In this document: piece by piece, positions 17,210-26,232 of the stretch
Layout of the letters: every line of letters starts with the position of its first letter
Numbering within the stretch: position 1 is the stretch's first letter
Assembly (NCBI RefSeq): GCF_011059105.1
Contig: NZ_JAALLS010000006.1
Span: 62,001 to 126,000 of the forward strand
DNA: 64,000 nt
Source: Fodinibius halophilus
GTDB lineage: Bacteria; Bacteroidota; Rhodothermia; Balneolales; Balneolaceae
Direction: 5' to 3'
Notes under the pieces: generated by a model
What the model saw: the letters and a program-made list of their open reading frames with translations, nothing else
Databases searched by the model: none
Told to the model about the DNA's origin: nothing
Position numbers and translations under genes: made by a program

Positions 17210-18352
17210 CTACCGTACTGGTATAAGCTTGAGGCATACGGGCTGAGATACCTTAATCTCCTGTCCTGTTGCAGTTAAAGAGCCGTCCTCTTTATTCCGT
17301 TTAAAGATTACGATATTGTCGGTCTTGCGATTAGCAACTAAAAGAAAGTTCCCCGTCGGATCGATCACAAAATTCCGGGGATGTACTCCCTTTGTCGATT
17401 GCCTTCCCACATGGGTCAGTGTCCCCTCTTGTTGGTCGATATTATAAATGACAATGTCATTAAGATCTTCACGATTCGAAGCATATAGGAACCGCCCATC
17501 TGGCGATATATGGATATCAGCGGCCGTGTTAGGTCCTTCGTACTCTTCTGCCAGGGTACTAACAGTCTGAATATGATTGAGCGAGTCTCCGCGGTATGCA
17601 AAGGCTGAAACTGTGGCCTTAAGTTCACTTACCAGGTATGCGAGCTTACCATTGGGATGATTGGTGATATGCCTGGGACCGCTGCCCGCTTTAGTGGTGT
17701 GCGAAAATGCCGGTGTCGATGCAAGGCTTACCGCCGTGCTGTCATACGGATACCCGTAGACCTTATCCGTACCCAAATCACTTACTAGCAGATGCTTCCC
17801 ATCCGCAGATAGTACTGTGCAATGCACATGCGGGCTATTTTGACGGTTTTTATTGATGCTGCTTCCCTGGTGTTGAATTGTGGCCTTTGCTTTTGCCAAA
17901 GAACCGTCATCCCGAACCGGGAACATTGAGACCGACCCTCCAACATAATTACCTGCAAATACGGCTTTCCCATTTTCATCAATACTTATATAACACGGAG
18001 CCCCTCCCCTGCTGGATCGTTTATTCAAAAAGGTTAATTTTTGATTCTCTTTATCAAATGAAAAAGCACTTACCGCAGAGCTGGCCGAATCAGCTGTTTC
18101 GTTTACTGCATATAAGTTGGTATGGTCTTTTGATAACGTTAAATAAGAGGGATTATCAACTCCTTTGGTAACCCCAATTGAATCTACGCTACCACTGCTG
18201 GCATCAAACTTATAAAGATAGATACCTTCACTGCTTTCCCCGGTATAAGTGCCCACAAAGAGGAAATAGTCTGAAGGTTTCTCTACAGTATTACATCCCC
18301 AGCCACTGAAAGCGATAGCTACTACCAGTGCAAGTACTTTTAAATTATTCAT
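17210..18352 (-). CDS. Lactonase-family seven-bladed propeller lipoprotein
   Basis: Start set at ATG 18352 (MNNLKVLALVVAIAFSGWGCNT), a lipoprotein signal with lipobox GWGC. The upstream in-frame extension overlaps the S10 gene and lacks coding character. The 380 residues show the YbhE/Pgl (6-phosphogluconolactonase, lactonase_7_beta) pattern: FVGTYTGESSEGIYLYKFD, NPSYLTLS, SPHVHCTVLS, GPRHITNHPNGKLAYLVSEL, ADIHISPDGRFLYASNR, GVHPRNFVIDPTGNFLLVANR. Export to the envelope argues against a role in the cytosolic pentose-phosphate pathway. The substrate is unknown. It is 19 bases downstream of the S10 peptidase and likely in one operon. Confidence 0.85.
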   Translation of the reverse strand: MNNLKVLALVVAIAFSGWGCNTVEKPSDYFLFVGTYTGESSEGIYLYKFDASSGSVDSIGVTKGVDNPSYLTLSKDHTNLYAVNETADSASSAVSAFSFDKENQKLTFLNKRSSRGGAPCYISIDENGKAVFAGNYVGGSVSMFPVRDDGSLAKAKATIQHQGSSINKNRQNSPHVHCTVLSADGKHLLVSDLGTDKVYGYPYDSTAVSLASTPAFSHTTKAGSGPRHITNHPNGKLAYLVSELKATVSAFAYRGDSLNHIQTVSTLAEEYEGPNTAADIHISPDGRFLYASNREDLNDIVIYNIDQQEGTLTHVGRQSTKGVHPRNFVIDPTGNFLLVANRKTDNIVIFKRNKEDGSLTATGQEIKVSQPVCLKLIPVR

Positions 18353-18371
18353 GAATAATATTCTATAGTTA

Positions 18372-19880
18372 TTAATATTTGGCAGGTACTCCATCTTTCG
18401 GAATTGACTGCTTGATAAATGTTCTAATGTCATTATTTGCTGCTTCAAGATCCTCTTTACGCAAGTACATCATATGCCCGCTTCTGTAGCCTTTAAACTG
18501 TATGCGATCTTGCAGCTTGCCACTACGATCCATATTCCATATCGTATATTTTGCATCAAAATAGGGTGTTCCTCCGTCGTAATACCCCGACTGCACCATC
18601 ACATTCAAATAAGGATTTTCATTCATCGCCGACCGCAAGTTCTTTCCGGTTCTGTTATTATCACGATCCCAGGGGTGTACCGGTCCAAACATCCAGTATT
18701 GTAAATCTGTATTATAGCCAAGGTCACTACGTAAATAATGATTGATAGCTGGGGTAAATGCGTGATTCCAGGAACTCAAGGCCGGATCGTAAGTGTAGCG
18801 ATTCCCTGCATTTTCGGGATCTTGCCCCCTATACCTTGAATCTAAACGACCAATTGTCAGTTCTTTTTCATCGCGAAGCAGCTCTTTCCAAAAGAATGAA
18901 GTAGAGATGCTCAAATTCCGATTGAGTATTTCTTTTTTAGAAATGCCGGAGAAATAAGAAACTTTTTTTGCTACTTCTTCTTTTTTAGACTCATCCAGGG
19001 CGCCCCCTTTTGCCAAGGCCGGAATATAAGTGTCAATGGTGTAGGCTTCTACTTCGGGCAGTATTTTCGAAAGATCCCGCTCTTGCAGCTCTTTGGGCAA
19101 GGCATTATGATACCAGGCCGCTGCGGTAAAATAGGGCAGCGTTAACGCATCTCCTACCGGGCCGTCACGATCGATACCAAGTCCTGTTGGTGATACCAGG
19201 ATAACACCGTTTAGAAACATCCACTGGGAATCCTGCAGTTCATCAGCCAGTCCGGAGACCCGCGTAGTTCCATAACTCTCTCCTATTAAAAATTTTGGGG
19301 ATTTCCACCGATCGTGCCGCGAAACAAACGTATCGATCCAGTCCGCCAGGTATTCAATATCGGCATTCACGCCAAAAAACTTTTTCTTTTTAACCTCTTT
19401 ATCAACAATTCTCGAAAACCCGGTATTTACGGGATTCACATATATAATATCGGCAACATCGAGTATTGAATGGGGATTATTTTCTACCCCGTAAGGCTGC
19501 ACAGGAAATCCTTCATCGCTAATTTTTACCTTTTTAGGGCCTGTATAGCCAATATGCATCCAAACAGAAGCTGAACCGGGCCCGCCGTTAAAGGAAATAA
19601 CCAGGGGACGTCGTTCCGAATTATCGACATCCGTACGCTTATAGTAGGTATAAAAAAGTGAGGCTATGGGTTTTCCCTCTTCATCCCACACGGGCTGGTT
19701 CCCGGTAGTAGCCGTATAAGCTACCTCTTGCCCATTGATCCTTTGTTCATGATGAGTGGTGACAGCAGTATCAACCTTTACCTCCACACTTTGAGCCACT
19801 ACTATCGAAGAAGTCAATAATAAAAAAACTCCCAGTATTGTCCCTGATAATGATCGCTTACATCTAATATTGATATCCAT
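18372..19880 (-). CDS. S10 family serine carboxypeptidase-like protein
   Basis: 502 residues with a signal peptide (cleavage after VVAQ, about residue 30). Motifs are the oxyanion-hole NGGPGSAS (98-105), VNPVNTGFSRI, the nucleophile elbow GESYGTTR (Ser202), an Asp in YDGGTPYFDA and the catalytic His in GYRSGHMMY near the C-terminus. This type of S10 protein is periplasmic and common in peptide-degrading Bacteroidota. Specificity is not predictable. Confidence 0.88.
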   Translation of the reverse strand: MDINIRCKRSLSGTILGVFLLLTSSIVVAQSVEVKVDTAVTTHHEQRINGQEVAYTATTGNQPVWDEEGKPIASLFYTYYKRTDVDNSERRPLVISFNGGPGSASVWMHIGYTGPKKVKISDEGFPVQPYGVENNPHSILDVADIIYVNPVNTGFSRIVDKEVKKKKFFGVNADIEYLADWIDTFVSRHDRWKSPKFLIGESYGTTRVSGLADELQDSQWMFLNGVILVSPTGLGIDRDGPVGDALTLPYFTAAAWYHNALPKELQERDLSKILPEVEAYTIDTYIPALAKGGALDESKKEEVAKKVSYFSGISKKEILNRNLSISTSFFWKELLRDEKELTIGRLDSRYRGQDPENAGNRYTYDPALSSWNHAFTPAINHYLRSDLGYNTDLQYWMFGPVHPWDRDNNRTGKNLRSAMNENPYLNVMVQSGYYDGGTPYFDAKYTIWNMDRSGKLQDRIQFKGYRSGHMMYLRKEDLEAANNDIRTFIKQSIPKDGVPAKY

Positions 19881-20068
19881 AATCCGACTTTTTTATTGAA
19901 TAAATGTAATACCCGAGCAAAAATGGGCAAACCTTAAAATAATTGGCAAATATACAGTTGCAAACTAATGAGCTTCATTAACTGTCAAATCTTGTTAAAA
20001 TTTGGGAACCCAAAATGTAACTTAATTGGTTTACGATTACATCTTAAATATTTCTTATAATACTTTTT

Positions 20069-21541
20069 ATGGATATTAAAATTATTGGTGCCGGTCTTGG
20101 TGGCTTGACAGCTGCCTGTCTGTTAGCAAAAGAAGGACACCAGGTTACTATACTTGAAAAAAATGAACAAGCTGGTGGAAAAATAAATGAAGTTCGGGCT
20201 GATGGATTTCGTTTTGATACCGGACCTTCCTTGCTCACTATGCCCTTCATTCTTGAAAAATTATTTGAACGGTGCGACGTAGAGATCAATGATTTTCTTG
20301 ATATTGAACCTATAGATCCCATTTGCCGATACTTCTATCCTGATGGATCCCAGTTTGACTGCTACCAGGAGAAAGAGGTGAATATTGCCCAACTCCAGGA
20401 ATATGCACCCGAAGATGTTGAAGCTTTTATAGAATTTAATGAATATGCTGCTAAGCTGTATGAACATACTAAGGATGCATTTCTCTTTAATCCCCTGTAT
20501 GGCCTTTCGGACTTAAGCTCACTAAACCTCACCGACTTTTTCAAGATTGACGCTTTTCAAACAGTATCTGAGCGTATCGATCAGATGTTTGAAACAGAGC
20601 TGTTGCGAAAGTTTTTTAAAAGATTCACTACCTATAATGGTTCTTCGCCCTACCAGGCCCCGGCCACCCTAAATGTTATTCCGCATGTTGAGCTGGCAAT
20701 GGGCGGCTTTTATATTGACGGGGGCATCTACGCTCTTGTAGAAGCCCTGACCGAGCTTGCTGAAAAGCTAGGTGTTCATATTCAATACAAAACAGAAATA
20801 TCAGCAATAGAAACTACCAATGGGGCCATATCGGGGATCAGGGATAGCTCCGGCACACACCATTCAGCAGAGGTTGTCGTTTCTAATGCCGATGCTGCCG
20901 AAACATATTTGAATTTTCTTGATGAAAAAGACCTATCGCTCCTGAAACAGAAAAAAATGGATCGTCTTGAGCCGTCGTGCTCAGGTTTTGTGCTTTTATT
21001 GGGTATTGACAAAACCTATAATGCCCTTGAGCATCATAACATCTTTTTCTCTGAGAATTATAGACATGAGTTTCAACAGATTTTCGAGGAAAAGGTAATG
21101 CCCGATGATCCCACTATTTACATAGCCAACACTTCCCATTCAAACCCGGGCGATGCCCCCGAGGGAGGTTCAAACCTTTTTGTACTGGTTAATGCTCCAT
21201 ATCTAAGTGATGAATTGGACTGGGAGACCGAAACAGAATCCTACAAAAGAAAGATTATACGAACACTTCAAGAGCGGGGGCTTACGTATTTGGAAGATCA
21301 TATTGTGTATAGTCAAACAATTACCCCTAAAGACTTTTACCAGCGCTATCGAAGTAACAAAGGCAGCATCTACGGCACTTCATCCAACAGTAAATTTGCA
21401 GCCTTTATGCGCCCTCGTAATAAGTCACGATCAGTAAAAGGGTTGTACCTGGTAGGTGGCAGCACGCATCCGGGCGGCGGCATTCCACTTGTCACGCTCT
21501 CAGCCTTCCATGCCGTAGAATTAATCCAACGCTTCGAATAA
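20069..21541 (+). CDS. CrtI/CrtD-type carotenoid desaturase
   Basis: 490-residue FAD-dependent amine-oxidase-fold protein. The N-terminal dinucleotide loop is IIGAGLGGLTAACLLAKEGH followed by LEKNEQAGGK. DTGPSLLTMP (about 51-60) resembles CrtD (hydroxycarotenoid 3,4-desaturase) more than the DAGPTVIT of CrtI. The C-terminal LYLVGGSTHPGGGIPLV is the classic phytoene-desaturase signature. No other carotenoid genes are adjacent. It probably acts at the cytoplasmic membrane in pigment synthesis. The exact step is uncertain. Confidence 0.85.
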   Translation: MDIKIIGAGLGGLTAACLLAKEGHQVTILEKNEQAGGKINEVRADGFRFDTGPSLLTMPFILEKLFERCDVEINDFLDIEPIDPICRYFYPDGSQFDCYQEKEVNIAQLQEYAPEDVEAFIEFNEYAAKLYEHTKDAFLFNPLYGLSDLSSLNLTDFFKIDAFQTVSERIDQMFETELLRKFFKRFTTYNGSSPYQAPATLNVIPHVELAMGGFYIDGGIYALVEALTELAEKLGVHIQYKTEISAIETTNGAISGIRDSSGTHHSAEVVVSNADAAETYLNFLDEKDLSLLKQKKMDRLEPSCSGFVLLLGIDKTYNALEHHNIFFSENYRHEFQQIFEEKVMPDDPTIYIANTSHSNPGDAPEGGSNLFVLVNAPYLSDELDWETETESYKRKIIRTLQERGLTYLEDHIVYSQTITPKDFYQRYRSNKGSIYGTSSNSKFAAFMRPRNKSRSVKGLYLVGGSTHPGGGIPLVTLSAFHAVELIQRFE

Positions 21542-21559
21542 CGAACCCCTGTGAGATAT

Positions 21560-21577
21560 GAGACTGTGAGATGTGAG
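21560..21577. repeat. Left copy of 18-bp inverted repeat around the four-helix-bundle gene
   Basis: GAGACTGTGAGATGTGAG, an exact reverse complement of 22076-22093. It begins 18 bases after the desaturase stop and sits within a short run of GAGAT/GTGAG-type units. Confidence 0.85.
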
Positions 21578-21608
21578 CTTGTGGGGTACATTAGGCTTGG
21601 AAATACCG

Positions 21609-21965
21609 TTATTTTTGATCTAATCTTTTTGAGTAGGTGTAGATCATTTTTTGAAGTTCAATAACTTCATTACAGAGCCGGTTGCTCTTAGAGTCAGTTA
21701 AATGTCCCAGGTTGGTTGGTATAATCAATTGGGATTCCAGCTCGCAGGATGAGCTATAAGCAATACTCAAAAATCGATTAAAATCTTTGTCTGTATTCCG
21801 ACCGGAACCTTCTGCTATATTTGAACCGATGGATACAACACAACGACGAAGCTGAGATACCAATCCATATTTTTCTTCAGCCGAAAAATCTGAAGTTGCC
21901 ATATAAACATTTGTTACTAATGCAACAGCCGACTGCCAAATATCTAACTCTTTGTAGCTATGCAT
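21609..21965 (-). CDS. Four-helix-bundle protein (S23/IVP family)
   Basis: 118 residues. The pattern YKELDIWQSAVALV, YGLVSQLRRCVVSIGSNIAEG, then FLSIAYSSSCELESQL is that of the four-helix-bundle proteins first found in 23S rRNA intervening sequences and related to the Avd accessory protein of diversity-generating retroelements. Here the gene is not in an rRNA gene. It is flanked by inverted GTGAGATGTGAG repeats and squeezed between the stops of two unrelated genes, as expected for a small mobile cassette. The molecular function is unknown, and nucleic-acid binding is the usual proposal. Confidence 0.88.
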   Translation of the reverse strand: MHSYKELDIWQSAVALVTNVYMATSDFSAEEKYGLVSQLRRCVVSIGSNIAEGSGRNTDKDFNRFLSIAYSSSCELESQLIIPTNLGHLTDSKSNRLCNEVIELQKMIYTYSKRLDQK

Positions 21966-22075
21966 GGGTAAATAACAGTCTTAATTATTATCACTTAGTA
22001 GTAAGACTGTATAAACACACATTCCCTACAAATTATTTTGATTAATCTCTCTCTGATTATTCTCAAATCCCAGTA

Positions 22076-22149
22076 CTCACATCTCACAGTCTCAAAATCT
22101 CACATCTCACTACTCATAATCTCAATACTCACGATCTTATATCTCACTT
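22076..22149. repeat. Right repeat block of the four-helix-bundle cassette
   Basis: Begins with CTCACATCTCACAGTCTC, the perfect inverted partner of 21560-21577. It continues as degenerate direct units of CTCACATCTCAC/CTCAATACTCAC type to about 22149, running into the stop codon of the phosphodiesterase gene. Confidence 0.8.
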
Positions 22150-22641
22150 CTCCCCTAGGTTGATCACTTCAACATCCTGAATCTGTCCCTCATCAATAGT
22201 AAAACGCACGCACGTGCGGTATACCTGGAATCCATGCCGACCTGCTGCCCCGGGATTAATAAACAACATCTTATTCTTTTCCTGGTCACGCCCAATCTTT
22301 AAAATATGTGAGTGACCACAAATAAAAACATCCGGCGGATCATTTTCCATCTCCTCGCGAATAGGTAAACAATAGCGTCCCAGCGTACCGCCGATATGGG
22401 TCATCCAAAAATCGATTCCCTGGCGCTCAAAACGCTGATGTAGTGGGTACTCCTGTCGAATATCCTGCCCATCAATATTGCCATACACGCCAAGAACCGG
22501 AGCTATTGTTAACAGCTCATCGGCAATTTCAAGGGTTCCGAAATCACCCGCATGCCAGATTTCATCCCGATCTTCAAAAAAGTCAAAGATCTGGGGATCT
22601 AAATAAGAATGTGTATCTGATATTAATCCGACTTTGATCAT
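22144..22641 (-). CDS. YfcE/MJ0936-type metallophosphoesterase
   Basis: 165 residues with the full calcineurin-like metal-binding set: ISDTH (Asp8, His10), HAGDFG, GNIDG, MTHIGG and GHSHILK. INPGAAGRHG follows near the end, as in YfcE phosphodiesterases. The family cleaves phosphodiester bonds in vitro, with poorly known physiological targets. The last codons (GEK, stop) coincide with the edge of the GTGAG repeat block, so its original C-terminus may have been altered. Confidence 0.87.
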   Translation of the reverse strand: MIKVGLISDTHSYLDPQIFDFFEDRDEIWHAGDFGTLEIADELLTIAPVLGVYGNIDGQDIRQEYPLHQRFERQGIDFWMTHIGGTLGRYCLPIREEMENDPPDVFICGHSHILKIGRDQEKNKMLFINPGAAGRHGFQVYRTCVRFTIDEGQIQDVEVINLGEK

Positions 22642-22750
22642 AGATGATTCTTTATCATTTTCAGCTAAATGCCAGGGATATTTTTTAAAGTTATGTGAAT
22701 GACACGATCCCTTGCAAGAAAAACAATTTATTTATTATTCAAAATCCGAT

Positions 22751-23770
22751 ATGCCCTTTTTTAGTATTATAATTGTCTCATGGAATGCCCTTGATCATCT
22801 CAAAAACTATTTCCCAAGTGTTGCCGAAACAGATTATCCAAACTTTGAAATAATATTGGCAGATAACGCTTCTGTGGATGGCTCCAAGGCATGGGTTCGG
22901 GAACACTACCCTGAGGTAAAGATCGCTGAATTTGATAAAAACTATGGCTATTGTGGTGGAAATAATCGCGCCGTGCCCCATGCCGACGGTGATATTCTCC
23001 TGTTTTTAAATAATGATGTGCGTGTAGAACCAGATTGGCTGAATGCTCTTGCAGAGTGCTTTGAACATAATCCCAAAGTAGCTGCGGCTCAACCCAAAAT
23101 GCTCTCAGACCAGCAGCCCTCTCATTTTGAGTATGCTGGTGCAGCCGGCGGTTTTATTGATCAATTTGGCTATCCTTTTTGCCGTGGACGCGTCTTTGAT
23201 ACGGTAGAAAAAGATGAGGGACAGTATAATGATGATTCCAATATCTTTTGGGCCAGCGGAGCAGCCTTGGCTATTCGAAAAGATATTTTTAATGAGCTGG
23301 GAGGATTTGACGAGGATTTTGAATTTCACATGGAAGAGATCGATCTTTGCTGGCGTCTCTGGAATAACGGCTACAAAGTACGATACTGTGCCAATAGCAC
23401 CGTTTATCACCTCGGCGGCGGGTCTTTGGCAATGGGATCTCCCCGCAAGGTGTATTACAATTACCGTAATAACCTGAGGATGCTCTGGAAAAATAGCAGC
23501 ACTGATACACATATCTGGCGGTTTGTTGGACGTTACCTGCTCGATATTGTGGCCGCCCTCCGTTCTCTGCTTGGAACCAACTGGCCAGAGTTTAAAGCCA
23601 TTGCACGTGCCCATCTACACTTTTGGCAATCATTTGATAAAACTCAACATAAACGAGCCCGCCTGCAGCAACAGCGAACCGTTGAAGATGATCCCAAAAC
23701 CCTATTGCCCATCAGTATAATTCATAAATATTTTATAAAGGGTACGAAAACCTTTCGTAAATTTATTTAA
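22751..23770 (+). CDS. Family-2 glycosyltransferase
   Basis: Start taken at ATG 22751 (MPFFSIIIVSWNALDHL). An upstream TTG would add 13 residues. The GT-A fold motifs are IILADNASVDGS, NYGYCGGNNRAV, LFLNNDVRVEPDW (nucleotide-sugar/metal site), WASGAALAIRKDIFNELGGF, and MEEIDLCWRLWNNGYKV. STVYHLGGGS and the basic YYNYRNNLRML segment near the end are typical of rhamnosyl/GlcNAc-like transferases of envelope polysaccharides. The donor is not predictable. It is eight bases upstream of the HEAGH membrane protein. Confidence 0.9.
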   Translation: MPFFSIIIVSWNALDHLKNYFPSVAETDYPNFEIILADNASVDGSKAWVREHYPEVKIAEFDKNYGYCGGNNRAVPHADGDILLFLNNDVRVEPDWLNALAECFEHNPKVAAAQPKMLSDQQPSHFEYAGAAGGFIDQFGYPFCRGRVFDTVEKDEGQYNDDSNIFWASGAALAIRKDIFNELGGFDEDFEFHMEEIDLCWRLWNNGYKVRYCANSTVYHLGGGSLAMGSPRKVYYNYRNNLRMLWKNSSTDTHIWRFVGRYLLDIVAALRSLLGTNWPEFKAIARAHLHFWQSFDKTQHKRARLQQQRTVEDDPKTLLPISIIHKYFIKGTKTFRKFI

Positions 23771-23778
23771 TTATACCA

Positions 23779-24393
23779 ATGGATAAGCAAAACATAACAC
23801 GAGCTGCAAAATCATTTTTAAAAAGGTGGTGGGCTTCCCTTCTTATTCTTCCTTTTATCATATATTCCTTACATCAAATCTATTGGGCTATACAGTACAA
23901 TATTTTCTTTGCGGTCAATTATGACTACCCCTTTCCATTAAATATCGTCAATTTTTTTGTCGATAATTTTTTACTGATCACCCACGAAGCCGGACATACT
24001 TTCTTTCGTATTTTTGGCGTACGATTTATCACGATTTTAGGGGGCTCCTTATTTCAAATAATACTGCCGGTTGTAATATTTGCATACTTTTGGTTCAATA
24101 AAAAGCGGATTGGCATGCAGTTTTCATTAGTGCTTGTGGGCTTTAGCTGGCTCGATGTTGCAGGCTATGCTGCGGATGGCGGGGCCCGTCAATTGCCACT
24201 TATTGGTGGGCTGGGCAAAGAGGCTCATGACTGGTACAATCTGTTAGTAAAAATGAATGCGCTGGAACATGATATCACCTTTGCCCTCTGCTTCGTAGCT
24301 ATGGGAATCATTTGTTACCTTTGGGCACTTCTGATTCCGCTACTACCTGAGCAACCAAAAGAAGTTTCAATAGACCTTGATTTAGACACTTAA
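23779..24393 (+). CDS. Membrane protein with HEAGH zinc motif
   Basis: 204 residues with about five hydrophobic segments. The motif ITHEAGHTFFRIFG (H69, E70, H73) is an HExxH-type site at the start of a membrane helix, as in M50-like intramembrane peptidases. A third ligand such as the NxxPxxxxDG of classical S2P is not evident; GYAADGGARQLPLIGG may serve instead. I would call it an M50-like or uncharacterised membrane metalloprotein. It lies between the glycosyltransferase (eight-base gap) and the DUF1684 lipoprotein (one-base overlap), so it is part of an operon. Confidence 0.65.
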   Translation: MDKQNITRAAKSFLKRWWASLLILPFIIYSLHQIYWAIQYNIFFAVNYDYPFPLNIVNFFVDNFLLITHEAGHTFFRIFGVRFITILGGSLFQIILPVVIFAYFWFNKKRIGMQFSLVLVGFSWLDVAGYAADGGARQLPLIGGLGKEAHDWYNLLVKMNALEHDITFALCFVAMGIICYLWALLIPLLPEQPKEVSIDLDLDT

Positions 24394-25340
24394 TGAAATC
24401 GTTAAATACAATGAGACTTTTATCATATCATACCTCGCTATTTGTTCTATTAAGCATATTTTTATTTACAGCATTAATATCTTGTAGTAACCAAGAGCCC
24501 CAAAAGCCCACAAAAGAATACACAAAAACCATCAACGACTGGCACCAGCAACGGATATCTTCCCTCAAAGAAAATGACAGCTGGTTAACGCTCTCAGGAC
24601 TTTATCCGTTGGAAGAGGGTACATTTTCATTCGGCGCCGATTCGACTAATGATATTGTATTCCCGTCCAAAGCAGCAGGCAAGCTGGGTACCATCACCAA
24701 AAAAGGCAGCAGTTTTTACATGGATATCCATAAGGATATAACCGTCAAGCATGATGGTAAAGATATATCCTCGATAAAGCTCAGTCCCGATAAAAAAGAT
24801 ACCCCCACTATATTAGAACACGAATCGCTGCTTTGGTACATTATTGAGCGAAGAGGCAACTACTACATCCGCCTGAAAGATACTGAGCATTCTAACTTAA
24901 CCAGCTTCGATGGAATTGATCGATTTCCCATCTCCCCGGACTGGAAAATTAAAGCAGTATTCCAACCATTTGATACCCCAAGATCAGTAAGTATTCCTGA
25001 TATTTTGGGAGATACCTATGAGGAGATGATCTATGGAACTCTTGAGTTTTATGTAGATGGACAAGACTACAGTTTACTACCCATTGGGCATCCACAAAAA
25101 GATGAAGAGTTTTTCATTATTTTTGGTGATAAAACAAACGGAGAAAGTACATATAGCGGAGGACGATATATCTATATTCCTACCCCCGGTGAAAAGGACT
25201 ATACGTATATTGATTTCAACAAAGCTTACAATCCGCCCTGTGTGTTTACCAGCTTTGCCACCTGTCCTATCCCCCCTCCCAGAAACCGATTAAATATTAA
25301 AGTTACTGCAGGCGAAAAAATCTACGAAGGTTCTAAATAA
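24393..25340 (+). CDS. DUF1684 lipoprotein
   Basis: 315 residues with a lipoprotein signal (lipobox ISC at about residue 30). The C-terminal third has the hallmark DFNKAYNPPCVFTSFATCP, then PPPRNRLNIKV. The middle contains DSWLTLSGLYPLEEGTFSFG, also typical. Its function is unknown. It is translationally coupled to the HEAGH gene (TAATG). A broken methyltransferase gene follows six bases later. Confidence 0.85.
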   Translation: MKSLNTMRLLSYHTSLFVLLSIFLFTALISCSNQEPQKPTKEYTKTINDWHQQRISSLKENDSWLTLSGLYPLEEGTFSFGADSTNDIVFPSKAAGKLGTITKKGSSFYMDIHKDITVKHDGKDISSIKLSPDKKDTPTILEHESLLWYIIERRGNYYIRLKDTEHSNLTSFDGIDRFPISPDWKIKAVFQPFDTPRSVSIPDILGDTYEEMIYGTLEFYVDGQDYSLLPIGHPQKDEEFFIIFGDKTNGESTYSGGRYIYIPTPGEKDYTYIDFNKAYNPPCVFTSFATCPIPPPRNRLNIKVTAGEKIYEGSK

Positions 25341-25346
25341 ACTATC

Positions 25347-26227
25347 ATGGGTTCTCGCTTTTCGGAACAAGCAGATCTCTATGCAAAGTATCGACCCCAT
25401 TATCCCCAAGAGCTCTACGACATTATTTTTAATCACTTACAGGCTACTGAAAGAGCATGGGATTGTGCCACCGGTTCCGGGCAAGTTGCCCGGGTACTTT
25501 CAACCACCTTTGATAGTGTAATAGCTACCGATATTAGCAAAGAACAGTTGTCGCATGCTCCCAGCGGTAATAACATCACCTATTCGGTTGCTGCTGCGGA
25601 AAAATCGGGGCTGCCAGCCAATCATTTTGAGAGGGCTTTGCAAAACCTTTGATTTCGTCATTCTGAGCTTGTCGAAGAATCTCCAGTATCCATCTACTGC
25701 CGTTGAAAGGGAGATCCTTCATTACATTCAGGATGACTGCCTGGTTTTGCAAAGGTCGCTTTGATTTAATCACTGTTGCTCAGGCTATTCACTGGTTTAA
25801 TTTTGATGAATTCTATGATGAGGTCTGTCGGGTGGGAAGAACTGGAGGATTGCTGGCCGTTATTGGCTATAGCATGATTAGTATTAACGATAAGGCAGAT
25901 CCCATTTTAGAAGCCCTGTATGAAGAGGCTTTTGGTACCTATTTCAATGAAAACCGTCAATACCTGGACCAGTATTACCGAACCATCCCCTTTCCCTTTG
26001 AGGAGATCCAAACTCCTAACTTAGAGTATACCGTTTCTTGGTCGATAGATGAACTGGAAGGCTACTTTAATAGTTGGTCGGCCATCCAAAAGATGAAAAG
26101 TGACCAAGGGTATAATCCGGTTCCAAAAACAATGAATAAGCTAAAATCTAAGCTTCCGGAAACTCAAAAATTAGAGGTTTCCTTTCCCATCTTTATGCGG
26201 CTGGGACGCCTATCCACCTCCCGTTAA
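25347..26227 (+). pseudogene. Class I SAM methyltransferase disrupted by a 129-bp element
   Basis: The first part reads FSEQADLYAKYRPHYPQELY, then WDCATGSGQVARVL (SAM loop) and AAEKSGLPANHF. After the inserted element the frame resumes as FDLITVAQAIHWFNFDEFYDEV and runs to the end. Removing 134 bases (element plus one 5-bp target duplication) restores one frame and the expected NHFDLITVAQAIHWF junction. As it stands the first part ends with a stop near 25652, so only ~101 residues would be made. It resembles Trm9/UbiE-like small-molecule methyltransferases. It is the last gene of the glycosyltransferase-HEAGH-DUF1684 run. Confidence 0.9.
25631..25759 (+). mobile_element. 129-bp MITE, copy 1 (inside the methyltransferase gene)
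   Basis: Begins GAGGGCTTTGCAAAACC and ends GGTTTTGCAAAGGTCGC, which are imperfect terminal inverted repeats. It is flanked by TTTGA at 25626-25630 and 25760-25764 (target duplication). The interior contains two inward-facing GTCATYCTGA...ATCTCC segments, so nearly the whole element can fold back. It encodes no protein. Confidence 0.92.
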
Positions 26228-26232
26228 GAAGC

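Noticed and set aside
17785-18171. Open frames on either strand within the lactonase gene
   Set aside because: Shadows of the well-supported propeller reading frame.
22076-22149. Short repeated CTCACATCTCAC units as a CRISPR array
   Set aside because: The units are degenerate, of irregular spacing, with no unique spacers and no cas genes; they fit the repeat edge of the four-helix-bundle cassette.
25576-25773. Open frames running through the 129-bp elements
   Set aside because: They are translations of the MITE and recur in each copy; none encodes a recognisable protein and the element is clearly non-coding.
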